Shown here one piece after another: positions 17,508 through 26,367 of a stretch of DNA of 45,978 nucleotides. Origin of the DNA: an uncultured Fibrobacterota bacterium (lineage in GTDB: Bacteria; Fibrobacterota; Fibrobacteria; Fibrobacterales; Fibrobacteraceae); contig CAIRAY010000179.1 of assembly GCA_903876665.1 (NCBI GenBank), positions 1 to 45,978 of the forward strand, given 5' to 3'. The notes under the pieces are model-generated. The model was not told where the DNA came from, did no database searches, and saw only the letters and a program-made list of their open reading frames with translations. The position numbers and the translations under genes were made by a program. Position 1 is the stretch's first letter. Each line of letters starts with the position of its first letter.

Positions 17508-17585
17508 AGTGCAACAAGTTGCCCTTATGGCTATATTTTTGTATGTTTTACCGATATTACCACAAACTAGTGCAACAAATTACCC
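17508..17585 (+). promoter_or_regulatory. Paired direct repeats upstream of hipB (putative HipB operators)
   Basis: AGTGCAACAAGTTGCCC at 17508-17524 is repeated as AGTGCAACAAATTACCC at 17569-17585, 61 bp apart (about six helical turns). The first contains the inverted repeat GCAAC-aa-GTTGC. The second ends 2 bp before the hipB start. The layout suits cooperative autorepression by HipB. Confidence 0.5.
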
Positions 17586-17587
17586 AT

Positions 17588-17797
17588 ATGAATCCCGAAA
17601 TGATCCAGCAAATCCGAAGTCGCCGAATCCTTCTGGGCATAACCCAGGGGGATCTGAGCGAGATTTCTGGTGTATCCGTGCGCACAATAAAGGCCATTGA
17701 AAAGGGTACAGGAAACCCCACCATTGATGTCTTATCGAGATTGCTTGAAGCCGTGGGCCTTAAGCTGACCACCGTGGAGAGGGTATCCAATGGGTAG
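17588..17797 (+). CDS. hipB: HipB-type antitoxin, HTH regulator of HipBST
   Basis: A 69-residue Xre-family helix-turn-helix protein: IRSRRILLGITQGDLSEISG, then SVRTIKAIEKG and a C-terminal strand region. The start is the ATG of MNPEMIQQIR; an upstream in-frame codon would add 23 residues across the operator repeats and is unlikely. No clear Shine-Dalgarno precedes it. HipB binds operator DNA and represses the operon. Its last 8 bases overlap the next gene, so the three genes form one translationally coupled unit. Confidence 0.85.
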   Translation: MNPEMIQQIRSRRILLGITQGDLSEISGVSVRTIKAIEKGTGNPTIDVLSRLLEAVGLKLTTVERVSNG

Positions 17798-18116
17798 ATC
17801 CGCCATGGTCTTCTACAACCAGGTATTGGCGGGCTTTTTACGCGAGCTGGATGGCGAATTCCATTTCCATTACACCGAGGCCTACCTGGCTGATCCATCC
17901 TTGCCAGCCATCGCACTGGCTTTTCCCAAGGTTGGTCGAACATTCAATTCCAAGGTCCTATTCCCCTTTTTCTGCGGACTCCTTTCGGAAGGCGCCAATA
18001 TGCAGCTGCAGTGTCAGCTTTTCAAAATCGATGAAGAGGACTTCTTCACGCGTTTGCTGAAAACGGCAACCTCCGAAACCATCGGAGCCATTACGGTGCG
18101 CGAGATTGTGGAATGA
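17790..18116 (+). CDS. hipS: HipS, small HipA N-domain-like antitoxin
   Basis: A 108-residue protein equal to the N-terminal subdomain of HipA kinases: VFYNQVLAGFLREL, then PAIALAFPKV, FPFFCGLLSEG. In the HipBST systems of E. coli O127 this piece is a separate protein that neutralises the kinase HipT. The gene overlaps hipB by 8 bp and hipT by 4 bp (ATGA). A split of a single hipA gene by mutation is the alternative. The clean overlaps, own start codons and hipB-hipS-hipT order argue for a true three-gene system. Confidence 0.8.
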   Translation: MGRSAMVFYNQVLAGFLRELDGEFHFHYTEAYLADPSLPAIALAFPKVGRTFNSKVLFPFFCGLLSEGANMQLQCQLFKIDEEDFFTRLLKTATSETIGAITVREIVE

Positions 18117-19105
18117 AAATTGAATCTTGCTCAAGCTGCCTCAAGCCACACCCAAAAGGGTTCTGCACGCCGTGTCGAAAGCGTTTATTCGATGGTGCCA
18201 AAGTGTCGCCCATCCTTCCCTTCTCCTTGCCCGAGTTTGTGGCCCAGAGGCAGAATGCGACAAAACGCATCTCCATTTCCGGTGTGCAACCCAAGTATTC
18301 ACTGAAGCGCAATGGACGCGAACTCGAGTTCACGGACCACGGTGGTGAATACATTTTGAAGCCCATGGCCCAGGGAGCCTTCGACCACATGGAGGCCATG
18401 CCTGCCAATGAACATGTCACCATGCAGATTGCCCGCCAAGTATTCAAGATCCCCACTGCAGAGTGTGCCCTCCTATTTCTCGCCGATGGCGAGACACCCT
18501 GTTACTTGACTCGCCGCTTTGATGTGCTCCCTGATGGCACTCGTACGCTCCAGGAAGATTTTGCCCAGGTGGCGCAAGTTTCCGAGCCTAGCCACGGCAA
18601 GAATTTCAAGTACGATTCAAGCTACGAGAAAATCGGCGCGCTGATGAAAAATACCGTCGATGCCTATGCGGTCGAGGTCGAGGATTTATTTCGCCTCATC
18701 ATCTTCAATTATCTGATTCACAATGGGGATGCCCATATCAAGAACTTCTCGTTGTTCCGGGACCTCTCTGCAGGCATGACCCGCTTGACTCCTGCCTACG
18801 ACCTGCTGAACACCCGCTTGCACTTGCCCAATGAGTCTGCCATGGCGCTGGATCTTTTTAACGATCATTTTACCACCGCAAGCTACGATTCCCTGGGCTT
18901 TTATTCCTTTGATGATTTCCACGAGTTTGGTCTTCGCCTGGGAATTTCGCCCACACGCATCGCTCGTCAACTGGAAGGAATCGTGTCCCATGAGGCCGAG
19001 ATTCATGAGCTCCTAAACCACTCCTTTTTGCCTGCGGAGCTCGTGGGCAAATACAAAGAAATGGTTACGGATAGGCACCGGGCACTCAGAACGAAAATGG
19101 GGTAG
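18113..19105 (+). CDS. hipT: HipT serine/threonine kinase toxin
   Basis: A 330-residue HipA-like kinase lacking the N-subdomain. The N-terminus has two CxxC pairs (CSSC at 6-9 and CTPC at 18-21), possibly a zinc site. The Gly-rich loop is SISGVQPKYSLK, with Ser54 and Ser56 matching the two autophosphorylated serines of the HipT SIS motif. Catalytic HNGDAHIKN (Asp206, Asn211) and the metal-binding YDLL (Asp230) are intact, so the kinase should be active. The known HipT phosphorylates tryptophanyl-tRNA synthetase; whether this one does is inference. It is the last gene of the HipBST operon. Confidence 0.88.
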   Translation: MKIESCSSCLKPHPKGFCTPCRKRLFDGAKVSPILPFSLPEFVAQRQNATKRISISGVQPKYSLKRNGRELEFTDHGGEYILKPMAQGAFDHMEAMPANEHVTMQIARQVFKIPTAECALLFLADGETPCYLTRRFDVLPDGTRTLQEDFAQVAQVSEPSHGKNFKYDSSYEKIGALMKNTVDAYAVEVEDLFRLIIFNYLIHNGDAHIKNFSLFRDLSAGMTRLTPAYDLLNTRLHLPNESAMALDLFNDHFTTASYDSLGFYSFDDFHEFGLRLGISPTRIARQLEGIVSHEAEIHELLNHSFLPAELVGKYKEMVTDRHRALRTKMG

Positions 19106-19128
19106 ATGTGGTAGTATTTATTGCCCAC

Positions 19129-19656
19129 TCACGAAATCCACACATAAAAGAACGCGTCAAGGGGGTTTGGGTTTAGTTGTCTGCGCATTAGGCGCGTCAA
19201 CAGATCCAATGTGCCATCTAGATATTCATGAACAACCTTACCTTCGCTTTTGAAGATGATCGTATTCATGGATAGATTCGATCTATGGATATAATATGGC
19301 TCATTGGAAAAACCGAAATGCGGGGATTTGGATTCTTTGGCCCAGGCTTCGATGTCGTTCCATTCCATGTCCTCCCAATTTTGCTTCATGATCTCATTCC
19401 AGGAAGGATCCTCTGGTAAACGGAACTCAAGCCGGAAGTGATCCATTAAGTCTCGCAAGTAGTCTTTTAGCAGCTCATCGCCGACTTGGAATACAAAGCC
19501 GGTGTCTAGTTGTTCCTCATTTAAATAGCATGGAGAGCATGGAATCAAGCCTCCGGCCCGTTGCCTTGCTTGGGCACGGTTTTCCACATCGCTGGCATTG
19601 GGGTTCCGAGGTATGAAAACACTTTTGATGATACCATAATGGAGATAGGCTCCCAT
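19129..19656 (-). CDS. Hypothetical protein, 175 residues
   Basis: I do not recognise it. The protein has normal composition, is rich in Trp, Glu and Asn, and has no signal peptide or membrane segment. The centre is strongly acidic (PSWNEIMKQNWEDMEWNDIE). Near residue 40 there is a CSPC pair. The ATG has AAAGGAAC just upstream, a good ribosome-binding site. It converges with hipT (23 bp between the stops). Two related palindromes lie 50-90 bp upstream, so its own regulation is likely. Confidence 0.6.
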   Translation of the reverse strand: MGAYLHYGIIKSVFIPRNPNASDVENRAQARQRAGGLIPCSPCYLNEEQLDTGFVFQVGDELLKDYLRDLMDHFRLEFRLPEDPSWNEIMKQNWEDMEWNDIEAWAKESKSPHFGFSNEPYYIHRSNLSMNTIIFKSEGKVVHEYLDGTLDLLTRLMRRQLNPNPLDAFFYVWIS

Positions 19657-19706
19657 GGTTGTTCCTTTGTTGTATTGTGATTTGTAGCCACATGGGATTC
19701 ATGATG

Positions 19707-19747
19707 TGCATACGTGCAATACTAGGATAATTTCATACGTATGAAAT
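19707..19747 (-). promoter_or_regulatory. Palindromic operator-like sites upstream of the 175-residue gene
   Basis: ATTTCATACGTATGAAAT at 19730-19747 is a perfect 18-bp palindrome. TGCATACGTGCA at 19707-19718 is an imperfect one sharing CATACGT, 25 bp away. They lie 51-91 bp before the start codon on the minus strand, where a repressor or activator dimer could bind. Confidence 0.4.
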
Positions 19748-19805
19748 CAAAACTTGCTTAAAGCAAAGTACACCCATCTTGCGTATCCGTCCGACCCAAA
19801 CATCT

Positions 19806-19940
19806 TTAAGAAAGCATCCTGACGATGCAAGGGGGTTCATGGATTTCGGTATACTGCAGATTGTCAAGTTTGTCTGTGATAGCTACGGCAAGCAGGTCCG
19901 CATAATCCCTGCCCTGGAATTTGGGCAGGATTAGTTGCAT
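19806..19940 (-). CDS. Possible 44-residue small protein after the GH51-like gene
   Basis: A short frame starts with ATG 5 bp after the glycosidase stop on the same strand (MQLILPKFQGRDYADLLAVA...). Its composition is protein-like, but no Shine-Dalgarno is obvious and no family is recognised. It may be a remnant of a longer gene. The rest of 19657-19945 holds only the operator-like palindromes. Confidence 0.2.
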   Translation of the reverse strand: MQLILPKFQGRDYADLLAVAITDKLDNLQYTEIHEPPCIVRMLS

Positions 19941-19945
19941 GTCAA

Positions 19946-21616
19946 TTATTCCGTGATGATTCTTCCCAACAAGTCGTGGCGAAGGGAGGATTCGACCTTT
20001 GCAGGCGATCCGGGATGCAACAAGGGGAACGAGGTTGTGGCCTGGGGTTTGAAAAGAACGAACTGCACACTCCAGGGTGGCAAACGAATGAGAGGAACTG
20101 AGGCTGCAGGGGTTCGCAATACTGGGATAGTCGCGTAATCCAAAGGACCAAAATTTGTTCCTTTCCGTCCATTGAGAGTCACGGTGTCCGTTGTTGCCGA
20201 GTTTGCCTGCAGAACATAGCTGTAGGCGAATCCATTGTGCTGGAAGGTACCCAGGTTCAATTGGACCGTTCTCACCGTATCGGATGGGTTGACGAGCAAT
20301 ACGGAAAGCTCACCACTGGAGAAGGTGGTTGCAGCGGCCCTCACGGATTGGAATGAAACAGGTGAAATCCCCACCATCACATCGCCAAACATTTTTCCGT
20401 AGAGGTAGTAGGTGTAAAAGGAGGGGTGCGGGGTATAGTCGTTCACCGAGGGATCCTTCACCGAAAGCATTCCCATGTCACCAGTCGCCGCATCATATCC
20501 ATTCACAGTGCCCCAAAGATTGGACATCCCATAACCATTGCGAACAAACTCACTTAAGGCCTCAGCGATGAATATACCCGAAATCGCCTCATTATTTTTC
20601 ATCCCGGCACGGACATTGAATTCCGTGGTGGCAATGGGAAAGTAACCTTTGGGCTTGCTGGTATAGCGGGCGACCATGGCTTCAATGCTGTCCTTGGCAT
20701 TCTGAATTTTGGAAAGGCCCGCGAGCATTTGCGGTACGGTAACGTTATTCATATTGGCAGCCCAGGTAAAATATTCGTGATAGATCAAATAGTCCGCTTT
20801 ATTTTGGATCAACGGAAGCATCTTTTTCATCCACCAGCGAAACCCTCCACTTGCACTGCCATTGTCCTGCTCGAGTGAGACTGCGCCAATCTTGATGGAG
20901 GGGTCGGCCGCTTTCATGGAATCCGCAAAGACAGCAAAATCGCGCCCATAGTCGTCGCCTCCGAGTGTATCTCCAGAAACAAGCCAGCCTGATTCCCAGT
21001 TTCCATAATTTTCGTTTCCGACCTCCCAGTAGCGCACATGCAAGCCCAGGGTTATGTTCACATGACGAACCCAATCCGCGGCATAGTGCGCAGCCTTCGC
21101 CACCGAATCTGGCCCGGGAATAAATCGGGAGAGTCCATAGTTTACGCAGATTTGAGGCTCGGCGCCGATCTTTTGTGCCAAGGAAATCATGCTGTCGGCG
21201 AGAATCGTCCAGTTCGTCTTGGGCGCTCCCCGAATGGAATCCTGAAATGAATTGTTCAGGGTCCAATGTAGGGTGCCATCCCAAAGGAAGTTGTCGCTCC
21301 AGCTACCACCGGGAAGTCGCAATTGGGAAATTTTGGCTTGCTGCAGGTGCTTGATCCCGTATGCGGTGTCGGTGAGCAACGCTTTGCCCAACCACGGATT
21401 CGTGTTGTTACCAAACACCGTAGGCAACACCTTGTTTACCGTGTCGACAGTATTGATGGTGAAGATGGCGTCGGGCGTACCCGTTGTAGCAGCCACAGCT
21501 TCATAGGAGGAAAGGTCTGGCGCGGTGCGGGGCAGCCAGCGCGTGGCGAAAAATCCAGGATCTGCAAAGCACATGGACAAAAGACCTAGAATAGCCAGAC
21601 CACTTTTCATATCCAT
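19946..21616 (-). CDS. Secreted GH-A clan glycosidase, probable alpha-L-arabinofuranosidase (GH51-like)
   Basis: A 556-residue protein with a signal peptide ending near SMCFA. The segment RLPGGSWSDNFLWDG, the acid/base motif WEVGNENYGNW (Glu202) and the nucleophile motif IATTEFNVRAG (Glu332) fit a GH51-type TIM barrel, followed by a beta-sandwich. It would cleave arabinose side chains of hemicellulose outside the cell. The last 14 residues end in DLLGRIITE, a tail echoed in the GH30 xylanase of this window. The start may be the first ATG or the second two codons on (MKSG). Other clan GH-A families such as GH44 or GH79 cannot be fully excluded by eye. Confidence 0.75.
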   Translation of the reverse strand: MDMKSGLAILGLLSMCFADPGFFATRWLPRTAPDLSSYEAVAATTGTPDAIFTINTVDTVNKVLPTVFGNNTNPWLGKALLTDTAYGIKHLQQAKISQLRLPGGSWSDNFLWDGTLHWTLNNSFQDSIRGAPKTNWTILADSMISLAQKIGAEPQICVNYGLSRFIPGPDSVAKAAHYAADWVRHVNITLGLHVRYWEVGNENYGNWESGWLVSGDTLGGDDYGRDFAVFADSMKAADPSIKIGAVSLEQDNGSASGGFRWWMKKMLPLIQNKADYLIYHEYFTWAANMNNVTVPQMLAGLSKIQNAKDSIEAMVARYTSKPKGYFPIATTEFNVRAGMKNNEAISGIFIAEALSEFVRNGYGMSNLWGTVNGYDAATGDMGMLSVKDPSVNDYTPHPSFYTYYLYGKMFGDVMVGISPVSFQSVRAAATTFSSGELSVLLVNPSDTVRTVQLNLGTFQHNGFAYSYVLQANSATTDTVTLNGRKGTNFGPLDYATIPVLRTPAASVPLIRLPPWSVQFVLFKPQATTSFPLLHPGSPAKVESSLRHDLLGRIITE

Positions 21617-21787
21617 ATACCCTTACCCTTTGATTGAACGAGTGCCTTAGCGGAGTCCATTCCAGAATAGTATACGAAATGGGTCGCAAATCCTAAAGGA
21701 AAAACGGCAGGGGCCAATGCCGTTGCGGACTTCTATTGCATATTTTTGCTACCTTGCCTCCATTATACCACCCAAGGGATCCCAGCA

Positions 21788-22576
21788 ATGAATACCAAAA
21801 TATCCGCATTTCTCCTGATCACTGGAATACTTGCTCTGTTGGCTTGCTCTGATTCGGCACCGAACAAGGTGGATGATGGGGAGGTTTCTTCATCGTCTTC
21901 AATGGATGCCATTTCCTCATCTTCTTCGGCTCCGTCGTCCTCAATTGCCCCACTGGCCTCGTCATCAATACCTTACCCAATGACATCCTCTTCTTCAATC
22001 CCCACCGCGCCCTGCACCACCGTATACGGGACCAACACATTCCTGGATTGTCGCGATAGCATTACATATAAAACAGTCGAGATTGGCTCGCAAACTTGGA
22101 TGGCGGAAAATCTGAACTTCAAGCCAGCCACGGGCAACTCTTGGTGCTATGACAATCTGGATAGCAACTGTTTAGTTTGGGGGCGACTATATGACAGGGA
22201 AGCCGCTTTGACGGCATGCCCGAGGGGTTGGATTCTGCCAGACACGACGGAATGGAATAAATTGGAAGGATATTTGGTTGGTTTAAACATCCCCATATAT
22301 CTCCTTAGCTCCAGCCTCAGGACTCAGGAAGGATGGAGTCACGAATCTGTGGGCACGGACCTCGTCGGTTTTTCTGCGTTTCCCGGAGGTTATCTGAGTG
22401 GCATCTTCGTCCAAGGTGGCGAATATGCACATTGGTGGACAGCGTCAGATTGGGTTGCTCCCATCGGCGGTCAATCGTATGCAGTATCCCGATTTATTAC
22501 ATATTATGGATCCCCTTTAATAGAATCGACAGGGGGTGAGACCGGTGGTTTATCAGTACGTTGCATTAAAGGTTGA
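21788..22576 (+). CDS. FISUMP-domain lipoprotein
   Basis: A 262-residue lipoprotein. The ATG at 21788 follows AAGGGA and gives MNTKISAFLLITGILALLAC, a complete lipoprotein signal. A serine-rich linker (about 35-75) leads into the FISUMP domain: IGSQTWMAENLNFKP, SWCYDN, WGRLYDR, CPRGWILPDTTEW, FSAFPGGY and a C-terminal GLSVRCIKG. It would sit in the outer membrane facing outwards; the function of the family is unknown. It is divergent from the GH51-like gene (171 bp between the starts). A decayed copy follows 15 bp downstream. Confidence 0.88.
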   Translation: MNTKISAFLLITGILALLACSDSAPNKVDDGEVSSSSSMDAISSSSSAPSSSIAPLASSSIPYPMTSSSSIPTAPCTTVYGTNTFLDCRDSITYKTVEIGSQTWMAENLNFKPATGNSWCYDNLDSNCLVWGRLYDREAALTACPRGWILPDTTEWNKLEGYLVGLNIPIYLLSSSLRTQEGWSHESVGTDLVGFSAFPGGYLSGIFVQGGEYAHWWTASDWVAPIGGQSYAVSRFITYYGSPLIESTGGETGGLSVRCIKG

Positions 22577-22591
22577 ATTCCATAACCTACC

Positions 22592-23034
22592 ATGAATACC
22601 AAAATATCCGCATTTTTTCTGCTTACTGGAAAGGATGAGGTTGGGGTTTCGTCCTCCTCGGTTATCTTATCATCTTCCTTGGTAGGTGCCTGCTCGTCCA
22701 TGGCTCCATCGTCTTCGGGGTCGTATTTGAATCCTGCCACTTCCTATGGAGTCCTCACCGATTCCCGCAATGGACAGGATTATAAAACCGTGGTAATTGG
22801 CGCCCAGACCTGGATGGCCCAGAATCTGAATTTCACGCCAACCAGCGGCTCCTGGTGCTATGAAAGTAACGCCTCAAACTGTTCCACTTTTGGACGGCTG
22901 TATGATTACGCTTCCGCGCAGACGGCGGGCCTTTCGACGCATACGCCCTGCTAATGAGCTACTGGAACGCGAATATGATCGACATGGGCGACTTCCAGAC
23001 CTTCGGATTTTCGGTGCGGTGCTTAAAGGACTAG
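22592..23034 (+). pseudogene. Decayed tandem copy of the FISUMP lipoprotein gene
   Basis: It starts with the same bases as the gene before it (atgaataccaaaatatccgc) and reads MNTKISAFFLLTGKDEVG. The part coding for the lipobox (ILALLACSDS) is missing. The frame then covers IGAQTWMAQNLNFTP, SWCYES and FGRLYDY, and stops at 22954. In the next frame the typical FISUMP ending is present (DFQTFGFSVRCLKD, stop at 23032-23034). So a frameshift and an internal deletion, removing the GWHLP part, have destroyed the gene. Serine-rich codons remain. The copy must be fairly recent, because the first 36 bases are nearly unchanged. Confidence 0.8.
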
Positions 23035-23187
23035 GGGTCTTTTGCCTTCCGCAAATTCATTGGCCAGGTGGATTTTTTTGCTTTTTTCATTTTGATCGGA
23101 AATAAATAGGGGTTCGAACCCGTGAATAGCCCCCTTCCATGGTAGGAATTAATCACCGATTTTCTGCATTCTTGTTATCTTCTATCC

Positions 23188-26100
23188 ATGCAAAAAATAT
23201 TTCAAAGCGCCGTCCTGAAATTATACCTAGCACAACAGGATGCCCAGAAACTTAAGCAACTATTTGACCGTTTCCAGCTTTTTTTTGGCAATGCCGAGCG
23301 ACAAGAGAATATCAGCAATGCCAAGGAAGAGCAATTCCAGGAGGGCTTCCTTCGCGAACTCTTCGTTTCCATTTTTGGATACACCCTGAATCCTGACCCC
23401 AAATTCAATCTGATCACGGAACTTAAAAATGTTGACGATCAAAAGAAGGCGGATGGGGCTATTCTTAAAGATGGCAAGACCGTTGCCGTAATCGAATTGA
23501 AATCCCTTCAGACGACCAATTTAGATTCTGTTGAGAACCAGGCCTTTGGCTATAAAGAACACCACAATGACTGTGTATATGTGGTGATTTCCAATTTCCA
23601 AAAGTTGCGTTTCTACATCCAAAACGCCCTGTACTATTGTGAATTTGATTTGTTTGCTCTTGATTTTGAACAATTCAAAATTTTGTGGCTTTGTCTTTCG
23701 CGCGAAAATTTGATGAACGACACCCCGCTCCGAATGAGAGAAGCGTCAAACCAGCAGGAATCAAATGTAACTCGCGAACTATATGCAGACTATTCGGCCT
23801 TTCGCAAGGAAATTTTTGAGAATCTGGTCCTAAAAAACCCGCTTTTAGATCGTGTGGATCTATTCAAAAAGACACAAAAGTTGCTTAGCCGCTTTCTATT
23901 TGTTTTCTTTGCAGAAGACCGACTTCTTTTGCCTCCAAACTCCATTGGTGAAATCATCAAGCAGTGGCAAAGGCTAAAGGATTTGGATGAGAAGCAACCC
24001 CTTTACGATCGGTTCAAGAAATATTTTGGTTATGTCTATTCCGGTTTTTCGGGAAACGCCTTTGAAGTGTCTGCATACGGAGGTAGCCTATTTGAGCCCG
24101 ATCCAATTCTAGATCAAATTCAAATCGACGATCTTGTCCTCTACACCCACACACAAAAACTGAGTGCGTACAATTTTGAGACTGATGTGGATGTCAACAT
24201 ATTGGGTCATATTTTCGAAAACTCCCTGGTAGAAATTGAAAATATTCAGGCCATCAGCTCCGGTGGCGAAGGCAAGGGCCAAAGCACAAAGCGGAAGCAG
24301 GACGGAATCTTTTATACCCCCGAGTTCATTACCCACTATATTGTTGAAAATACTCTGGGGAACCTTTGTCGAAATAAGCGAGATGAATTCCAAATTGTGG
24401 ATGAGGAGTTTTCGAAGGTTCGAAAAAACCGGAAGAAGGAAACGATCAAACTCCTTGAAAAAAAACTGGGAGACTACCGGACTTGGCTATTGCAATTGTC
24501 GATTCTCGACCCAGCGTGTGGTTCGGGTGCATTTTTAGTGGAGGTTCTGGATTTTCTGACCCGGGAACACCGCGCTATCGACGAACTCCGAGCCCAGTTG
24601 TTCGGTGATTCTCTGGTTTTTTCTGATATCACCAAAGATGTGCTTGAATCCAATATCTATGGTGTCGACATCAACGAGGAATCGATCGAAATAGCCAAGC
24701 TGTCCCTTTGGTTGCGAACGGCCCAAAAAGGACGAAAGCTCAATTCCCTCAACCAAAATATCCAGTGTGGAAATTCGCTGGTCTCCGATCCAAAAATTGC
24801 CGGGGATGCAGCATTCCCCTGGCAAGAGCGGTTCCCCAAGGTCTTTGCTCAGGGTGGTTTTGATGTGGTTCTGGGTAACCCACCCTATGTGAGACTCGAA
24901 ACCATGAAGGATCTTTCCGAGCAGATGTCCAAAATCGGCTATAAGACCTTTGAAAAACGTGGTGATCTCTATTGCCTTTTTGTGGAGAAAGGATTCGATC
25001 TTCTGAAGCCAGGTGGAATGATTTCTTTCATCATGCCCAACAAGTGGATGCAGGCAGGGTACGGCAAACCATTACGAGCATACTTCTTGCAACAGCAATT
25101 GCAGCGACTCATTGACTTTGGTGATTTGCAAATTTTTCCAGGAGCCACCACCTACCCTTGTATCTTTGTGGCCCGAAAGGCTACGCCAATTCCCGAGTTC
25201 CCCGTATCTGTGCTTTCCAAGGAAGCTTGGCAGGACTTCAATAGTCATGTCCAAAATAGCGCCCAAACCTTCCAGACGAGCAGTTTTACTGAGGACACTT
25301 GGGTCATCTCCTCCCGTCAAGATCAAAATTTATTGGAGAGGCTCAAGGCTAGTTTTCCGACACTTTCAGAATCGATTGGCGGGGAAGCCCATTATGGAAT
25401 AAAAGCCGGATTAACAGAAGCCTTTATCATTGATAAAAGCCTCCGTAACTCCTTGGTAGACAAAGATCCTTTTTCCCAGAAAATCATTGGCCCAGTCCTA
25501 CGGGGTCGGGATTTAAATCGGTATGGTTCCCCTAGTAGCGATACAAGCGAGTATATTATTTTGGCATCCTTTGGTAGCTACAGATATCTTGGGCAAGACT
25601 ACCCTGCAATATATCGCCATTTATTGCCCTTCGAAGAGAAGCTCCGCTGTCGGGGGCAATGCACAGGTTCCGCGGAAACGGCCGACAAGCCCTTTACAGG
25701 CCAACATCACTGGCTAGAACTTGACAATACTCCCACTCCAGAATATCTTGGGCATTTTTCCAAACCCAAGATCATGTATCAAACATTCCAGGTAAAGCCC
25801 TGTTTCATCTACGATGAGCAAGGCTTGTATTGCAACAATTCCATGTGGATTATCCCCACCGAAAATAAGGCTTTGCTTGGCATTTTGAATTCCCGCATGG
25901 GCTGGTGGCTGATCACCAAATATTGCACACAAATTCAGAACGGCCATCAGCTGATCTGGAAATACTTTGGACAGATCCCGGTACCCAAAGAAGATTCCCC
26001 AAAGTTACGGGATTCTGTCGAAACAATGCTTCGCCTGAGCAAGGAAATACAGGATAAGCGAAATGTATTTGTGCGGTATTTTTCTTCGCAAATCAAGCTC

Positions 26101-26367
26101 GAAAAACTCACGAACAAACTTCTGGAATGGGACTCACTTGACGTCGCCACATTTACGAAAGAATTACAAAATGGAATCAAGACGGCGGGGCTCGACACAA
26201 AACTGAGCAGGAACGAAGAAATGGAGTGGCTTGAAGTCTTCGAATCCAAAAAGACTGCTCTTCAAGCTCTAATCCAAGTCGCCAACGAGACTGACCGGGT
26301 TATTGACAGGCTTGTTTTCGAGTTGTATGGCCTGAGCCCCGAAGAAATCACACTAGTTACCACATAA
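23188..26367 (+). CDS. Type IIG restriction-modification enzyme (single-chain nuclease and methyltransferase)
   Basis: A 1059-residue protein. The N-terminal nuclease has a PD-(D/E)xK-like motif: Asp89 in KKADGAILKDG and ELK at about 103-105 in VAVIELKSL. The middle is an N6-adenine methyltransferase with motif I LDPACGSGAFLV near 441 and NPPYV near 564. The C-terminal 350 residues look like a TaqI-type specificity domain (GPVLRGRDLNRYG, then YCNNSMWII). Such enzymes recognise, cut and methylate DNA alone, so no partner gene is needed. Base composition is more AT-rich than the BREX genes, suggesting separate acquisition. Its stop overlaps the end of the next, convergent gene by 11 bp. No strong ribosome-binding site is seen. 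Confidence 0.85.
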   Translation: MQKIFQSAVLKLYLAQQDAQKLKQLFDRFQLFFGNAERQENISNAKEEQFQEGFLRELFVSIFGYTLNPDPKFNLITELKNVDDQKKADGAILKDGKTVAVIELKSLQTTNLDSVENQAFGYKEHHNDCVYVVISNFQKLRFYIQNALYYCEFDLFALDFEQFKILWLCLSRENLMNDTPLRMREASNQQESNVTRELYADYSAFRKEIFENLVLKNPLLDRVDLFKKTQKLLSRFLFVFFAEDRLLLPPNSIGEIIKQWQRLKDLDEKQPLYDRFKKYFGYVYSGFSGNAFEVSAYGGSLFEPDPILDQIQIDDLVLYTHTQKLSAYNFETDVDVNILGHIFENSLVEIENIQAISSGGEGKGQSTKRKQDGIFYTPEFITHYIVENTLGNLCRNKRDEFQIVDEEFSKVRKNRKKETIKLLEKKLGDYRTWLLQLSILDPACGSGAFLVEVLDFLTREHRAIDELRAQLFGDSLVFSDITKDVLESNIYGVDINEESIEIAKLSLWLRTAQKGRKLNSLNQNIQCGNSLVSDPKIAGDAAFPWQERFPKVFAQGGFDVVLGNPPYVRLETMKDLSEQMSKIGYKTFEKRGDLYCLFVEKGFDLLKPGGMISFIMPNKWMQAGYGKPLRAYFLQQQLQRLIDFGDLQIFPGATTYPCIFVARKATPIPEFPVSVLSKEAWQDFNSHVQNSAQTFQTSSFTEDTWVISSRQDQNLLERLKASFPTLSESIGGEAHYGIKAGLTEAFIIDKSLRNSLVDKDPFSQKIIGPVLRGRDLNRYGSPSSDTSEYIILASFGSYRYLGQDYPAIYRHLLPFEEKLRCRGQCTGSAETADKPFTGQHHWLELDNTPTPEYLGHFSKPKIMYQTFQVKPCFIYDEQGLYCNNSMWIIPTENKALLGILNSRMGWWLITKYCTQIQNGHQLIWKYFGQIPVPKEDSPKLRDSVETMLRLSKEIQDKRNVFVRYFSSQIKLEKLTNKLLEWDSLDVATFTKELQNGIKTAGLDTKLSRNEEMEWLEVFESKKTALQALIQVANETDRVIDRLVFELYGLSPEEITLVTT

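Noticed and set aside
17790..19105. Frameshifted single hipA gene
   Set aside because: Each part has its own start codon with 8-bp and 4-bp overlaps, and the order and the SIS motif match HipBST. A broken gene is less likely.
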